Below are positions 33,883 to 42,600 of a stretch of DNA of 64,000 bases, in pieces. Origin of the DNA: Telmatactis stephensoni (taxonomy: Eukaryota; Cnidaria; Anthozoa; Actiniaria; Isophelliidae); contig JALIZF010001612.1 in NCBI GenBank assembly GCA_029948255.1, forward strand, positions 248,001 through 312,000, given 5' to 3'. Position 1 is the first letter of the stretch. Every line of letters begins with the position of its first letter. The notes beneath the pieces were generated by a model. It ran no database searches. It was not told the origin of the DNA and worked only from the letters and a program-made list of their open reading frames with translations. The position numbers were made by a program, and so were the translations under genes.

Positions 33883-36841
33883 CGATCGATTGATTGATTG
33901 ATCGATCGATGTAGTCAAAACCATCACACAAATACCAATAAGGTCATCGTACTATATATTCTGTTGTAGAAATAAGGCGTGGGAAAATCCAGAATTAATG
34001 AAATTTTAAAATGGTATAATTCTTATTGACGTTTTTATTTTATATTCTATTGTTTATATATTTATGTGTATATATACTATATGTACTGTGTTAATTAGCT
34101 AATTGTTGTACGTATTCGATTCAAGTAACCGATTGTAAGTTACCTTGCATAAGAAATTCTAAAAGAAAAAGAAAATAGTTTCCATTATTATTATTATCAT
34201 TATTACTGTCAACACAATCTAAAGCTATACACTAAACTCCATTACACACGCGTTAATTCTGTCATTGAGTGCTGCATTTATGTCATTTATCTCATAAATA
34301 AATAGTTTTAGTTTTCTGGACATCCATAGACTTCAACTCTCATTGCAATGTTTTCCCTCCACCACCTAGGTGTAAACTTTATGTATCGACATCGTATCAT
34401 CACTGCTAGCTTGTTGGTGACTACAGTTTCTCTGTCAGAGTTTCCTTGAAAAGTCTGGTGAAAGAATTAATTGGATTTTTGTAATTATGTGTTGTGCAAG
34501 ATCTGCAAGAGTTTAAACTAGCTACACAGCCCTTGAGATATTCTAATGGGAATTTCGTCTACACTTATTACCGCTATATTCAAATCTATTCTGAAAACAA
34601 CACTCAGTTTCAAAGAAGTGCTGTTTGTTTATTCGTTCGTTTGTTCGGTTCGATTCGTTAGTTGGTTGGTTGGGTTGGTTGGTTAGCTTTTTTCTTGGTT
34701 GGTTAGTTGGTTGGTTGGTCGGTTGGTTGGTTGGTTGGTTGATTGGATGATTGGTTGGTTGGTCGGTCGGTCGGTTGGTTGGTCTGTACCTACGTTGCCA
34801 CGCACGCATGCTCAATCCCTATTCTACTCGAAGTATGGATGACTTTTCCCTACCTTTACGGTTCCATTAACTTTGTAATCAAGAAAAGTGTTGTTGTTAA
34901 GTGCGTACGCAAGATTATACGTCTTCACCCACATGCTGGGTGACGAAAACGTTGGTCTTCCTTGCGTTGCTACCATAGTTACAAGAACCACGGTCCCCAA
35001 ATCTATTTGTAAGTAGCCGCTGTAGTCCGATTCGTTAGCCACCCAAGCACCAATATCAACAGAGGCATTGTATGGCTGGGCGGGTTTGTAGTTAAGGCGA
35101 CCCCTCCACGGTTCTCCCCCTCCAATCGAAGAGGATGCTGTTATGGCAGAGTTTGGGATCTTCCCAGATTGCATTCCCAGTGCCATGTTGCAATCTGTCA
35201 AAAATATGAACAGACATCACTAATCAGAATTAGTTGTGAATTTCTGCTGTTTGGAATGACTTAGATTACTGGGTCAGGGCGAATTAAGATAAGTGTGCAA
35301 CCGAATATTATATGGTGAATTAGCAAACACGACGAGACGTCAAAGAGGACGCCGCGCGCTGACGAAGTTTGTACGAGTGACCGATACACCTAAGGCCTAG
35401 TTCAAACGTCGAATCTCACATGTGCTGAATTCAATGCAAATTAGTCAAATCTTTTGTTTCTACTCATTATCATCTCATTTGCATTGCATTCGATACATGT
35501 GAGATTCGACGTTTGAACTAGGCCTAATCCAAAAAACGTTGTCGCAACAAGTCCACAGTGTACACTCCATGACTACAAAGCATTTTGGCAGCTTTTCAAA
35601 TTAATCTATTCACTCTTGTCTTTTATTGTGTGATGTTTCCTTGGTAAGCATTTTAAGCATTCCAGCAAGCGTTTGAGCAATTAAGCCTTTTGTATTCATG
35701 TTTTATGCAACCAAAACATGCTATGAATATATACATAATTATAGAAAACTACCAAAATCCTTTGCAGTCAGTCTTGGCCATGGAGTGTCACTTTGAACTT
35801 GATTGCGACAACATTTTTTGAAATAGGAGGCAGCATGGCCGAGTGGTCAGAGCGTTGGTCTCGCAATCTGGCGGCGGTCCCAGGTTCGATTCCCGCTCTG
35901 GCCACTAGCTGAGACTGAATTTGTTCCGATTTCGATTAGTTCAAATTCAGTTTCTCGGCCATGCTTGTAATATAGCCAACTGGTTTGCCTCCTTGCCAGT
36001 TGGGATTCTTAATCCATTTATGTTTGATTTATACGATTTAGTTAGGATTTGTAAATTGAGCTGAAAAGCCCTGTTGAGGGAGTCTCAATCATGTATGTAT
36101 GTATGTATTTAATGTAACAACAGGCGTATTAGAGCTAACCAAGGCCACCTACACAAATTTTCAATCATGCAAATTCTCAGTAAGCACATAACATAATAGT
36201 TTTCGACGCTGAAATGACTGCGAAATGAAATGACTTGGGCGCTACAAGCCTGTATTTAGCGTCCTGCTGTAGTTTGTGCCTTGAAAATTTGATTGAAAAT
36301 CAGTGTGGGTGGCTTTGGTTATATAGTCGCACTGTGGCGAAATAAATCTTTGGTATCGAAAAAAAAGACATTTACCAATTAACTGATGACGACGTTGTAA
36401 CCTTAAAGATGATAGCAACTAATTTTAACTAACATATCTACAAACAAACTCACCTCGGCAGATGTAATCATGTGTAGCTTTCTTTATGACGCAGATTTGA
36501 CCATCACTGCAATATTTGTCGCTGCAAGTATCTTCTGAACGATCGTTTAACTTGATGTAGGTCCCCTCACCGCTATACACCAAGTCTTCTGGACTTGAAA
36601 GATGTGTAGCACTGTTCAGTTCACACTTTTTCGTTTCTTGATAGTAGTTGATGCTGAAGCATTTCACGCTGGCGGCACATTTTTCGATGCACTGTTCTTG
36701 GTTTTCCACACTCAAAGACATGAAGAATTTGTTTCGAAGAACAAAAAAATTTTGCTTGTATGTGGATGGACATTTTGTAGACAATGTGCTTGCAAAAAGC
36801 TGGAGTGTCGTAGTAACAAATAGGAGTACCCTAACCATCAT
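20475..36841 (-). CDS. Secreted or cell-surface protein: signal peptide, PAN/apple, discoidin (F5/8C), two Ig domains; partial
   Basis: Five minus-strand exons have matching phases. 36841-36454 encodes a signal peptide ([18 protein letters not shown]), a PAN/apple-like Cys domain ([17 protein letters not shown]…KKCEL) and a Cys-rich tail ([12 protein letters not shown]). 35194-34854 and 34454-34322 encode an F5/8C discoidin domain ([20 protein letters not shown]; then [22 protein letters not shown]). 24413-24129 and 20777-20475 encode one Ig domain each (Cys … W … DDGLYYC and DEGLYTC). PAN and discoidin modules bind proteins or glycans outside the cell. Joining the Ig exons to the discoidin exons is inferred from phase 1 continuity across a 10-kb intron. 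The donor after VEVYG (T|GTCCAG) is poor, and reading through gives a stop at 34310-34308, so the gene may instead end there. No transmembrane or terminal exon is seen below 20475. Confidence 0.72.
21107..21223. mobile_element. Small fold-back element
   Basis: AACAATTAGACTAC (21107-21120) is mirrored by GTAGTTTAATTGTT (21210-21223). A nested hairpin TTTCTATCGG…TGATAGTTGAC / GTCAACTATCA…CCGATAGAAA is at 21133-21193. It lies in the intron or 3' flank of the PAN-discoidin-Ig gene. Confidence 0.65.
21224..22387. other. No gene seen
   Basis: Two short plus-strand frames (21323-21541, Lys/Arg-rich; 21709-21930) show no domain signature, and I do not support them. No tandem repeat or RNA gene is visible. 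Confidence 0.35.
22388..22687. mobile_element. ~300-bp inverted-repeat element
   Basis: Arms are about 100 bp. GAGCACACCAAAGTTAGCAA (22468-22487) pairs with TTGCTAACTTTGGTGTGCTC (22588-22607). Pairing extends out through ATATATTTTAATCAAACAG and GGTGAATGAG…TTGCGT to the complementary right arm ending near 22687. Confidence 0.75.
22804..23345. mobile_element. ~540-bp inverted-repeat element containing a tRNA-like segment
   Basis: TTTAAAAACTAACCACACCC at 22804 is mirrored by GGGTTTGGTTAGTTTTTAAA ending at 23345. The tRNA-like stretch at 23085-23156 lies inside. Immediately to the right, 23352-23448 is a separate palindrome (CAAACACGGGCTCGGGTTTG… / …CAAACCCTCGCCCTAGCGTTTG). Similar GTTTTGAATT…AATTCAAGACC stretches are at 22885-22915. 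Confidence 0.6.
23085..23156 (-). repeat. tRNA-derived SINE-like segment
   Basis: On the minus strand, GGATAGCATAGTGGTAAGTG fits an A box (TRGCNNAGTGG) and GAGGGTTCGAGGCTC fits a B box with one deviation. They are about 35 bases apart, as in tRNA genes. The acceptor stem does not pair convincingly, so a tRNA-derived SINE is more likely than a functional tRNA. Confidence 0.5.
23493..24105. mobile_element. Inverted-repeat element, CACCTATTTC..AAAAAGGTTG termini
   Basis: TATACACCTATTTCGAAAAA at 23612 is mirrored by the complement ending GAAATAGGTGTAT at 24105. Arms continue about 80 bp, to GGAGTATGGG and its complement CCCTATCC…ATTCC. A diverged extra copy of the left end starts at 23493. The same terminus occurs at 56507-56907. 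The 77-codon frame inside (23787-24020) has no recognised domain. Confidence 0.75.
24414..24869. other. Intron, nothing recognised
   Basis: This is intronic DNA upstream of the first Ig exon. It contains a short GGGATGG…CCCGCGGG-type GC stretch at 24555-24620 and an A/G-rich run at 24715-24750. Confidence 0.35.
24870..25155. mobile_element. Repeat family with GGGTACTCCTATATAT start, copy 1
   Basis: It starts GAGGGTACTCCTATATATAT, carries GGGGATGCTCGTCG, GAAAATGACCC and ACCCCTAAAAGGTA, and ends near GAGTATCCCCGC. Close relatives lie at 44009-44413, 53081-53225 and 53478-53610. Confidence 0.7.
25156..27787. other. Long TE-poor intron stretch, no exon seen
   Basis: Visible items are a (GATT)n run at about 25517-25556 and a (GTTT)n run at 25594-25612. 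Plus and minus open frames here (26221, 26769, 27002-27562) have no domain signature. It is treated as an intron of the PAN-discoidin-Ig gene. Confidence 0.4.
27788..27944. mobile_element. 157-bp fold-back element sharing a core with 39024-39201
   Basis: This is an almost perfect palindrome. AAGCAATAGAAGATAG and CTCTACCGGTGAAATAGAGC are mirrored on the right. The inner core is CACGCGTGATGTTGGGAGAA / TTCTCCCAACATCACAAGTG. The same core occurs in the fold-back at 39024. A partial copy of the arm (CTTTACCGGTGAAATAGAGC) recurs at 28834-28853. Confidence 0.85.
27945..30969. other. Intron; probable large diverged inverted-repeat element, no exon
   Basis: GAGAATCGTATAGCA (28930-28944) and TGCTATACGATTC (30077-30089) are inverted relative to each other, and AGCTATATTATAAATG (28902) resembles the complement of sequence near 30195-30212. 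An element of about 1.3 kb may therefore span 28.9-30.2 kb. No coding exon is recognised. Short frames at 30446-30733 are not supported. Confidence 0.4.
30970..30997 (+). ncRNA. Hammerhead-ribozyme-like core, probably non-functional
   Basis: CTGACGA (30970-30976) is followed by one extra A, a perfect 7-bp hairpin GAAAGTT-GT-AACTTTC (30978-30993) and GAAAC. This is the CUGANGA…stem II…GAAA order of hammerhead ribozymes, which Penelope-like and other retroelements carry. The extra A and the lack of clear stems I and III argue against activity. Confidence 0.25.
31085..31365. repeat. ~160-bp tandem duplication
   Basis: AATTTAGT.CAAC…TGTTTTTGCTGAGTGAGGAAAA.CTGAAGAA…CCCGG occurs at about 31130-31185 and 31280-31345. 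It is preceded each time by AATTAACRCTCACT (31094, 31246), giving a period of 150-160 bp. Minus-strand frames through it are repeat products. Confidence 0.7.
31366..32694. other. Intron, nothing recognised
   Basis: No exon with domain signature, RNA gene or clear repeat is visible in this AT-rich stretch. Confidence 0.35.
32695..32915 (-). pseudogene. Decayed duplicate of the PAN exon
   Basis: The minus-strand frame reads [16 protein letters not shown]…[25 protein letters not shown]. It is nearly the same as [16 protein letters not shown]…[25 protein letters not shown] in the intact exon at 36454-36841. The conserved Cys pair (CIEKC) is lost through a frame disturbance, and a 3-base insertion lies next to KKC. 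No flanking splice sites are convincing. It is an exon relic from a local duplication. Confidence 0.8.
32935..33660. other. Intron, nothing recognised
   Basis: No supported exon, repeat or RNA gene is visible in this stretch. Confidence 0.35.
33700..33767 (-). repeat. Relic similar to the flank of discoidin exon 2
   Basis: TGCGACACTGAA…GAGATAAATGCGA…AAAAC.GTTTAA (minus strand) resembles the sequence just 3' of the discoidin exon at 34250-34322 (GATGTCCAGAAAACTAAAAC, TTTATGAGATAAATGACATAAATGC). With the PAN relic at 32695, it suggests that the 5' part of the gene was duplicated and then decayed. Confidence 0.4.
33768..33911. repeat. Tetranucleotide array (GATC)n/(GATT)n
   Basis: Blocks of CGAT and TGAT repeats run for 144 bp. 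The minus-strand INQS-type frame across it is an artefact. Confidence 0.95.
33938..34205 (+). mobile_element. R2-type LINE, extreme 3' fragment
   Basis: The frame [26 protein letters not shown] (to about 34008) is followed by a 3' UTR with AAGTAACCGATTGTAAGTTACC and an (ATT)n-like tail at 34180-34205. It is the same family as the copies at 9235 and 11495, inserted on the strand opposite to the surrounding gene. Confidence 0.85.
34620..34780. repeat. (GGTT)n-rich microsatellite in the discoidin intron
   Basis: Imperfect GGTT/GATT/GGTC repeats occupy the intron between the two discoidin exons. The intron is only about 400 bp, so the array fills much of it. The NQPT-type frame on the minus strand is an artefact. 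Confidence 0.9.
35391..35527. mobile_element. 131-bp Harbinger-like MITE, TAA target duplication
   Basis: GGCCTAGTTCAAACGTCGAA (35394) is mirrored by TTCGACGTTTGAACTAGGCC ending at 35524. TAA flanks both sides (35391-35393, 35525-35527). A 3-bp TAA duplication with GG-starting termini fits PIF/Harbinger. It sits in the intron between the PAN and discoidin exons. A decayed relative lies at about 1305-1425. Confidence 0.85.
35829..36109 (+). mobile_element. tRNA-derived SINE with (ATGT)n tail
   Basis: The 5' part is tRNA-like with exact pol III boxes: A box TGGCCGAGTGG (35836-35846) and B box GGTTCGATTCC (35883-35893). The D-arm and anticodon region are of Leu/Ser type. A ~190-bp body follows (GAGCTGAAAAGCCCTGTTGA near the end). 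The tail is ATGTATGTATGTATGT at 36091-36106. It is antisense to the host gene. The body and tail exclude an ordinary tRNA gene. Confidence 0.9.
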
Positions 36842-39023
36842 CTTTTCGATCCAAAGGAAAACAATCAACTATATTGCCCTGAATAAATGCGATAGAGATT
36901 AAAACGCACATTATCATAATTTGCAATTTATATTCAAAAATATGACATGAAAGCAAAACTAGCCAATCAGAGAGATCATCTCAAACACTGAACCCCAGAC
37001 TTGGGAAACGTCCAAAACGCCATTTTAATATAAGATTTTCAATGAAATAGGTATAATTCATTATTTATAAAATTTAGTGTTTTGACAGGTGAAACGAATA
37101 TTTTTCTTTTCACTCATTAAAGCGTCAACTTGGCAGTTTTTATAAAGCAAAGTTTCTTTTATTTAGCAATGTAACTGCGATATAGAATTCAGTAAACACC
37201 TTTTACGACATATTAAATTGTCAACAGAATGTTCGGCCTAGGGCAAAAAGCTGACCAGAACTAAAAAGAGTTAATTTAGAAGACAAAACAGTAGCTCTCG
37301 ATCATTTCTCTGTCTTTCAAATTCTCCTTATCGAGATCTAGAATTCAAAAGTTTTCAAAAACAGTTTGAGACCAGCTGTATAGCAACTGCTCTTCCACTA
37401 AAAACACACTGAGATCGAAAGCATGTACAATTTACAATTTTACAATATACTTTATCTATAGTTTGAAAAAATAGAACACATTTTAATTTTCAAGTTCTGA
37501 TTAATTTTTTCGATTTCTTTTATTCTTGCTTTCTTTTTCTTTTCCATTTCTGACTTCTCACTCTCTTCTCAAAATTGAAATAATGAAAACCTGGTACTGA
37601 AACTCATTACGATGTCAGTTTTCATTTTGTAAAACCACTTGCTGTTATATCATGCAGGCACATCAAGCATCGCTATATTATGAGCTATTAACTTGCAAAA
37701 CAGTTAGATTATTTTAGCTGCCAACAAAATGCATAAGAAATTTCTCGATGGTGATTGGTTAAGAGCACTTCCAGTCGGTAGTGTTTTGATGTAGGAAACT
37801 ACGCATATTCGATATTTTGGTTTTGTCATTTTGTTTCTAGTACAATATGATCGTCGCTTGACCATCTTGGTCCATCTTATAATTTACCATTGCTCGATCA
37901 TATCGGAACTGGAAACAATTCACCCTCGTGTCAATAATAGTACGACGTAATTTTAAGCCAAAATTTGGGTTTTGGTCAGATTTCGACGTAATTCCGACGT
38001 AGGATTTTGGTTGGGTTTTCGAAGTCATCCGAAATACTGAAATTGGACTATTCAAAGTTTAATAGTCTGAGCACATAATTAAGGTAAAACATTTATTGGA
38101 AGATGTGAGCAAAATCAGTTAATTAACAAATGCTGCCCTAATTTAAAAATTAAAGATACTATAAGTTCATATATTATGGTTAAAGAATTGATACAACTAT
38201 GGATAAAATACAATTAAGGCATCTGTTAAGTCAGGTGAAATTTTCAAGTACGTTTCTGTCACGTGATTGCCTGACTGGAGCCAATAGGACTGATGCATTT
38301 TATTGTCCGTTAAAAAGGTGCACTTAATTGGTATTTCTTTAATTGGGAACAGGATCTCCCTAAGCCTATATTTATTTATACTGGGAGTTGATAAAGATAA
38401 TATTCTATTTTGAAAAAGTACTAACAATTTGAACCAAAACAGCTGGCGACTCAATGTTTAATTTTCCTAAGAAATTAAAATACAAATGATCTCTAGTGTA
38501 CCTCAGGGCATATGAAATTAAGATCACATCCTTTTTTCAGCCATGCATTAGACGCTACATGAAACCCTATTAACAAAAGGTTTTTTCGAAGAATTGACTG
38601 AACTAAACAAATCCCTCTCTTGCTCTCCAGACTCAGTATCTTTTACGCTTGAGCGCTAGCAAAGCTGTCGTCCCAAAAACCTGGACGATTGTAGATGAAC
38701 ACATAAAAGAAGCGCAAAACGAGCGTGCGACATGCTCGCTGATAACGTTCCATACGTTAAGTTCTTCATATATGGTCCCCTACCACCCCTCCCCCTCCTT
38801 AGAGCCAGCTTCTCAGGCTATTACAAAAATAGAAACTTGAATAGATCATTAATGAAATAATAAAATATAACAACACGGGGCGGTTTGTCTAAATTTTTGT
38901 GTGTATTTATTACAACGAGGTTTTGCACGAAAATCCTAAATAAAATAGACTATAAATATATGCAAGCTTCTAAACGCATGCATTTACAAACCTACAGTTT
39001 AATCTCTATTAAATAGTTAAGGA
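36842..39023. other. Intergenic region, including the probable promoter of the PAN-discoidin-Ig gene
   Basis: No exon is recognised. The upstream side of the ATG at 36841 (36842-37000) must hold the promoter or a 5' UTR intron, but I see no TATA box. Frames at 37837-38840 show no domain signature. Confidence 0.35.
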
Positions 39024-39201
39024 ATAAAAAACGGTTTCCCCTGTTTGATAGCCTGTTCAAAACACGCGTGATGTTGGGAGAACATGAGAGAGCGTAGTGG
39101 AAGCACGAGCCGTAGGCGAGTGCTTTCACAGCTCTCGAGTGTTCTCCCAACACCACAAGTGTTTTGAACAGACTATCGGACACGGGAAAGCGTTTTTTAT
39201 T
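39024..39201. mobile_element. 178-bp fold-back element, sibling of 27788-27944
   Basis: GAATAAAAAACGGTTTCCC…GTTTGATAGCCTGTTCAAAA is mirrored by TTTTGAACAGACTATC…GGGAAAGCGTTTTTTATTTC. The inner core CACGCGTGATGTTGGGAGAA / TTCTCCCAACACCACAAGTG is shared with the fold-back at 27788 while the outer arms differ. A further pair, TTATAAAATAACTAACACGC (39207) and GCGCGTTATATAAGAGTTATTTTATAA (39326-39352), brackets the adjacent stretch. Confidence 0.8.
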
Positions 39202-39352
39202 TCTTTTATAAAATAACTAACACGCAAATAGACGAAAATAGGAAAAAGATAACACCGGCGAAAAAACAAATTGACGCGAGCGTGTTTGATACTCTCATCA
39301 AACACGGTTTTGGGCCAATCAGAGCGCGCGTTATATAAGAGTTATTTTATAA

Positions 39353-39669
39353 TTAGTCGTTTATAGTGTATATCCTATTAGAAAAGTCATTTCCAGTGTT
39401 CATCAAAAATAACTGTAATTACAAAGTGGTCATTTAATGGACGGTGGTCAACGAATTGTTGGGCTAATTCACTCACTCCTTCAGCTCCTTTTAGAAATAG
39501 AAGGCATATAGATGGCAGCTGTATTGGGTGAATTAACAACTGACGCCAATGGCAAGTTTTGTTAAAGTTCATCCAAGATGGCTGCCATGACGTCACAAGC
39601 AAACCAGTAGGAGAGAGGGTTACTCATGGAGGTTCACTATTTCTCCTCCGGCCCCCCTCTCATGATAAT
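39353..39669. other. 3' flank of the NB-ARC gene
   Basis: This is presumed 3' UTR and downstream sequence of the minus-strand gene. An ATTAAA-type signal (minus) lies near 39433. No other feature is seen. Confidence 0.35.
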
Positions 39670-42600
39670 CTAGTTATCTTCATGGATGGTTTCCAAGAAC
39701 TTCCGCGCTCTAACAACCCAGTAATGATCAGGATGTAAACCTTTCTCTTCCCACTCTTCAATGCAGCTTTTCAACACTTTCTCGCCTTCTTCTCGCTCGC
39801 CAGTGAGTATCAGTGCTTCAGCTAAAAGAGCATGAGGGTGAAACGCGCCAGGACTAATCGTTGAGATCCCAAGATCCGTATTTCCTTGAATTGCCTGTTC
39901 TAACGCAACTTTCGCTTCAATGAACTCTCCTTTAGCAAAATAGATGTCCGCAAGCCATGTGTGAGCGCGCGGCCATGCGATGTGCCCCGACGAACGATAA
40001 ATCCTGACAGCTTCTTTGCACTGCGCAAGTGCGAGTTCTATTTCTCCCACATGGCGAAGAACCATGGTGTACGTCATTAAAGTGCCGGCGTAAAACTTGT
40101 GTTCTTTGCCGTGAAGATACTCGTAGATTTCCAAGGCTTTTTCGTGAAGATTTTTTGACTTGTTGAGAAAAGTTTTTGCTCTTTCTGTCATTCCTTCTGA
40201 ATGAATAAGACCCAAAAACCATCGTAGGTAGATTTTGGCTGTGTAGTTTAAAACCTAAGTGACATAAAGAATTTCAAGATGAGGATTTGATCTGCAATCG
40301 TGGAGATATATGAATAGCACAAACAACTTCTTCAAGTCTATGAGTTACTTGTTATAAATAGGCGAGAGGCGTAAAAATGACTGCCTAATAGCATTGGCAG
40401 TTAATTAGTGGTGCACAATATTGATTGAGGGAAAGGGGGAGGCCAATATATACTGCGCGCGCTCTAGCAGCCAATCATGGACGGAAGCCTGAAATATTCA
40501 GACCGCAGACATAATCTTCAGCATCTAGTAATCAACAAAAATGACAAACAAGTGCAGCAGCAATAGGTTAGAACGTCTTTGCAAAATTGCATGTCAAAAA
40601 TTTTCCACTGATACCTCCATGTAAGTTCGCACGTGTTGCCCCACCCGAAACACATAAGTATACTCCACCTCTACAAACACCCACGCCTCACCCACGACAC
40701 TTATTCAATTACCTGTGCAAAGACAGCCGTCTGCGAGTCAATACCAAGTGCCTCAGTAATTTTGTAGGCTTCCTCCATGACTTTAATGGCTTCTTCGTTG
40801 TTCCAGCAATCGTGCAATATTATACCATAATTACAGAGTCGTTCTATGACTTCAGGGTGCTCATTCCCATAGACTTGTTTAGTCACATCCACGCACATTA
40901 ACATGTAGGCTGAAGCCAAATCAAGCTGGTTTTTCTCACGGTATGTAAATCCAAGAATGTTGAGAATATGCGATCGTTGCTTCATCCATTCAAGACCTGA
41001 GATGGCGCAAGAAAAATAGAAACTAAATATAACGACACGCAAATTTTGTTGAATTATAAAGACAACAATAGGTTCAACAAAGGGACACATGCGGATGCGA
41101 TCGTGTTCTACTTTTGCGATGTTTCACGCAACACGTCGCACCGTGTGAACACTTTTCTGCAGCGTTACACGAAATATTCTGAGCCGCTCCTTTATCCAAG
41201 CAAAAGGCTTGTTATACATTATACATTCAAAATGGTGTTCTGAAATAATAATTAATAAAGCGACGTCGCAAGGGGTGGACACACGGTTGGTGCAACAGAG
41301 TTGCATGCATGCGAAGTCACGCTTGATGAGTCACACACTCTTACTTGGTTCAAGCACGTGTTGCCACACCTACACACTTACACGTACCATCATGTTGTTC
41401 TGCAATGTTGTTCGCTTCTTCTAGGACCGGAATAACTTTATCCAGCTGACCAGCCTCACGGTAAGTGTATCCTAAATCACTCAACAGTCGGCAAGCGCAT
41501 AGGTTTTTCATTTGTAGTTTGCTTTGTATTTTCTGAGCTGCTTCAAGAATTTGTACTCGGTGATAGTCTGTTGCGCCTGCTACATGAATGAAACTATCTG
41601 CCAGACAGACAGAGGCGTCGACAAACACTTCGTTGTTGGTAAGATTAAAACTGTTAAGGTTTGCTGTGTTGACGCAGTCTTGAAGGTGTGGACTAAGAAG
41701 AATTCTTGTCGATATGGCACGCTCGTCGATGGTTTGGAACCTAATAAATGACAGTTTTAAAATCAGTGGTATGTCATCGTGTTTTACGATGTGTTAATGA
41801 GTGTTTCTGGTCGAAATGTCGTAAAAATGTTATGAGTGTAGCATAAGACTTATTCTCCTAGCTATAGCATATAAGGTACTGAATAAGTTCTTCATGAACT
41901 CATTGTTTGATCATGATAATGATGATGATGGTGATGATAATTAATTTTCATCTTACCTATGATAGTAGTCGCAAATGGTGTCCAGTGTTTCCATGAAGTT
42001 TCTTTCAACCTCCATTTTCAAAGTTGTCTCTGGGTTTGCTGTTTCCGTGGCAACTTTACAAGCTTCTTTTCTTAACTGAATAAACGCAGCTCGCATGACC
42101 TGATGCATCGTAATTACCTCAACTCCTCGCGCGCCATTACGTGGATAAATCAACAACGAACAACGAGCCAGTGTCTTCATTACTTCATCAGGAATCAGGA
42201 CTTCGTCTTTGCCTGCCTTTAGCACTGCATCAGCTACAAGGTCTAGGGGTACGGGCTGGAGTGTGCAATGCGACAAAAGTTAAAGGCGTTTTGGAGAACA
42301 AAGTTGCTCTCGGACATGCGACTAGCGGAGCAGAAAGCGGCCGACAGCATCGATCGAGGGTAGCAGATGTTATGGTCTGTAAACTCGGAATAGTTTAGAT
42401 GCTCAAAGTACTTGTCAAGGTTTTTAATGTAGTCTTTCCATGAGTAGTTGGCTGCAGGTCTCTCCTTGCGCATGTCTCGTACAAACACCGCTGCACAGGC
42501 AAGGGAAAGGGGATAACAGTTCAGTCGTCGTGCTACTACGGTGCAGTCAGTATCTCGTTGTAACTCTGACACCAAGCATAACAGGTTAACGGCATCTTCT

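Noticed and set aside
33728..33931. INQS-repeat protein frame
   Set aside because: Translation of a GATT/GATC tetranucleotide array.
34543..34815. NQPT-repeat protein frame
   Set aside because: Translation of a GGTT-type microsatellite inside an intron.
35829..35905. Functional tRNA gene
   Set aside because: A and B boxes are perfect, but the acceptor ends do not pair well and a SINE body with (ATGT)n tail follows.
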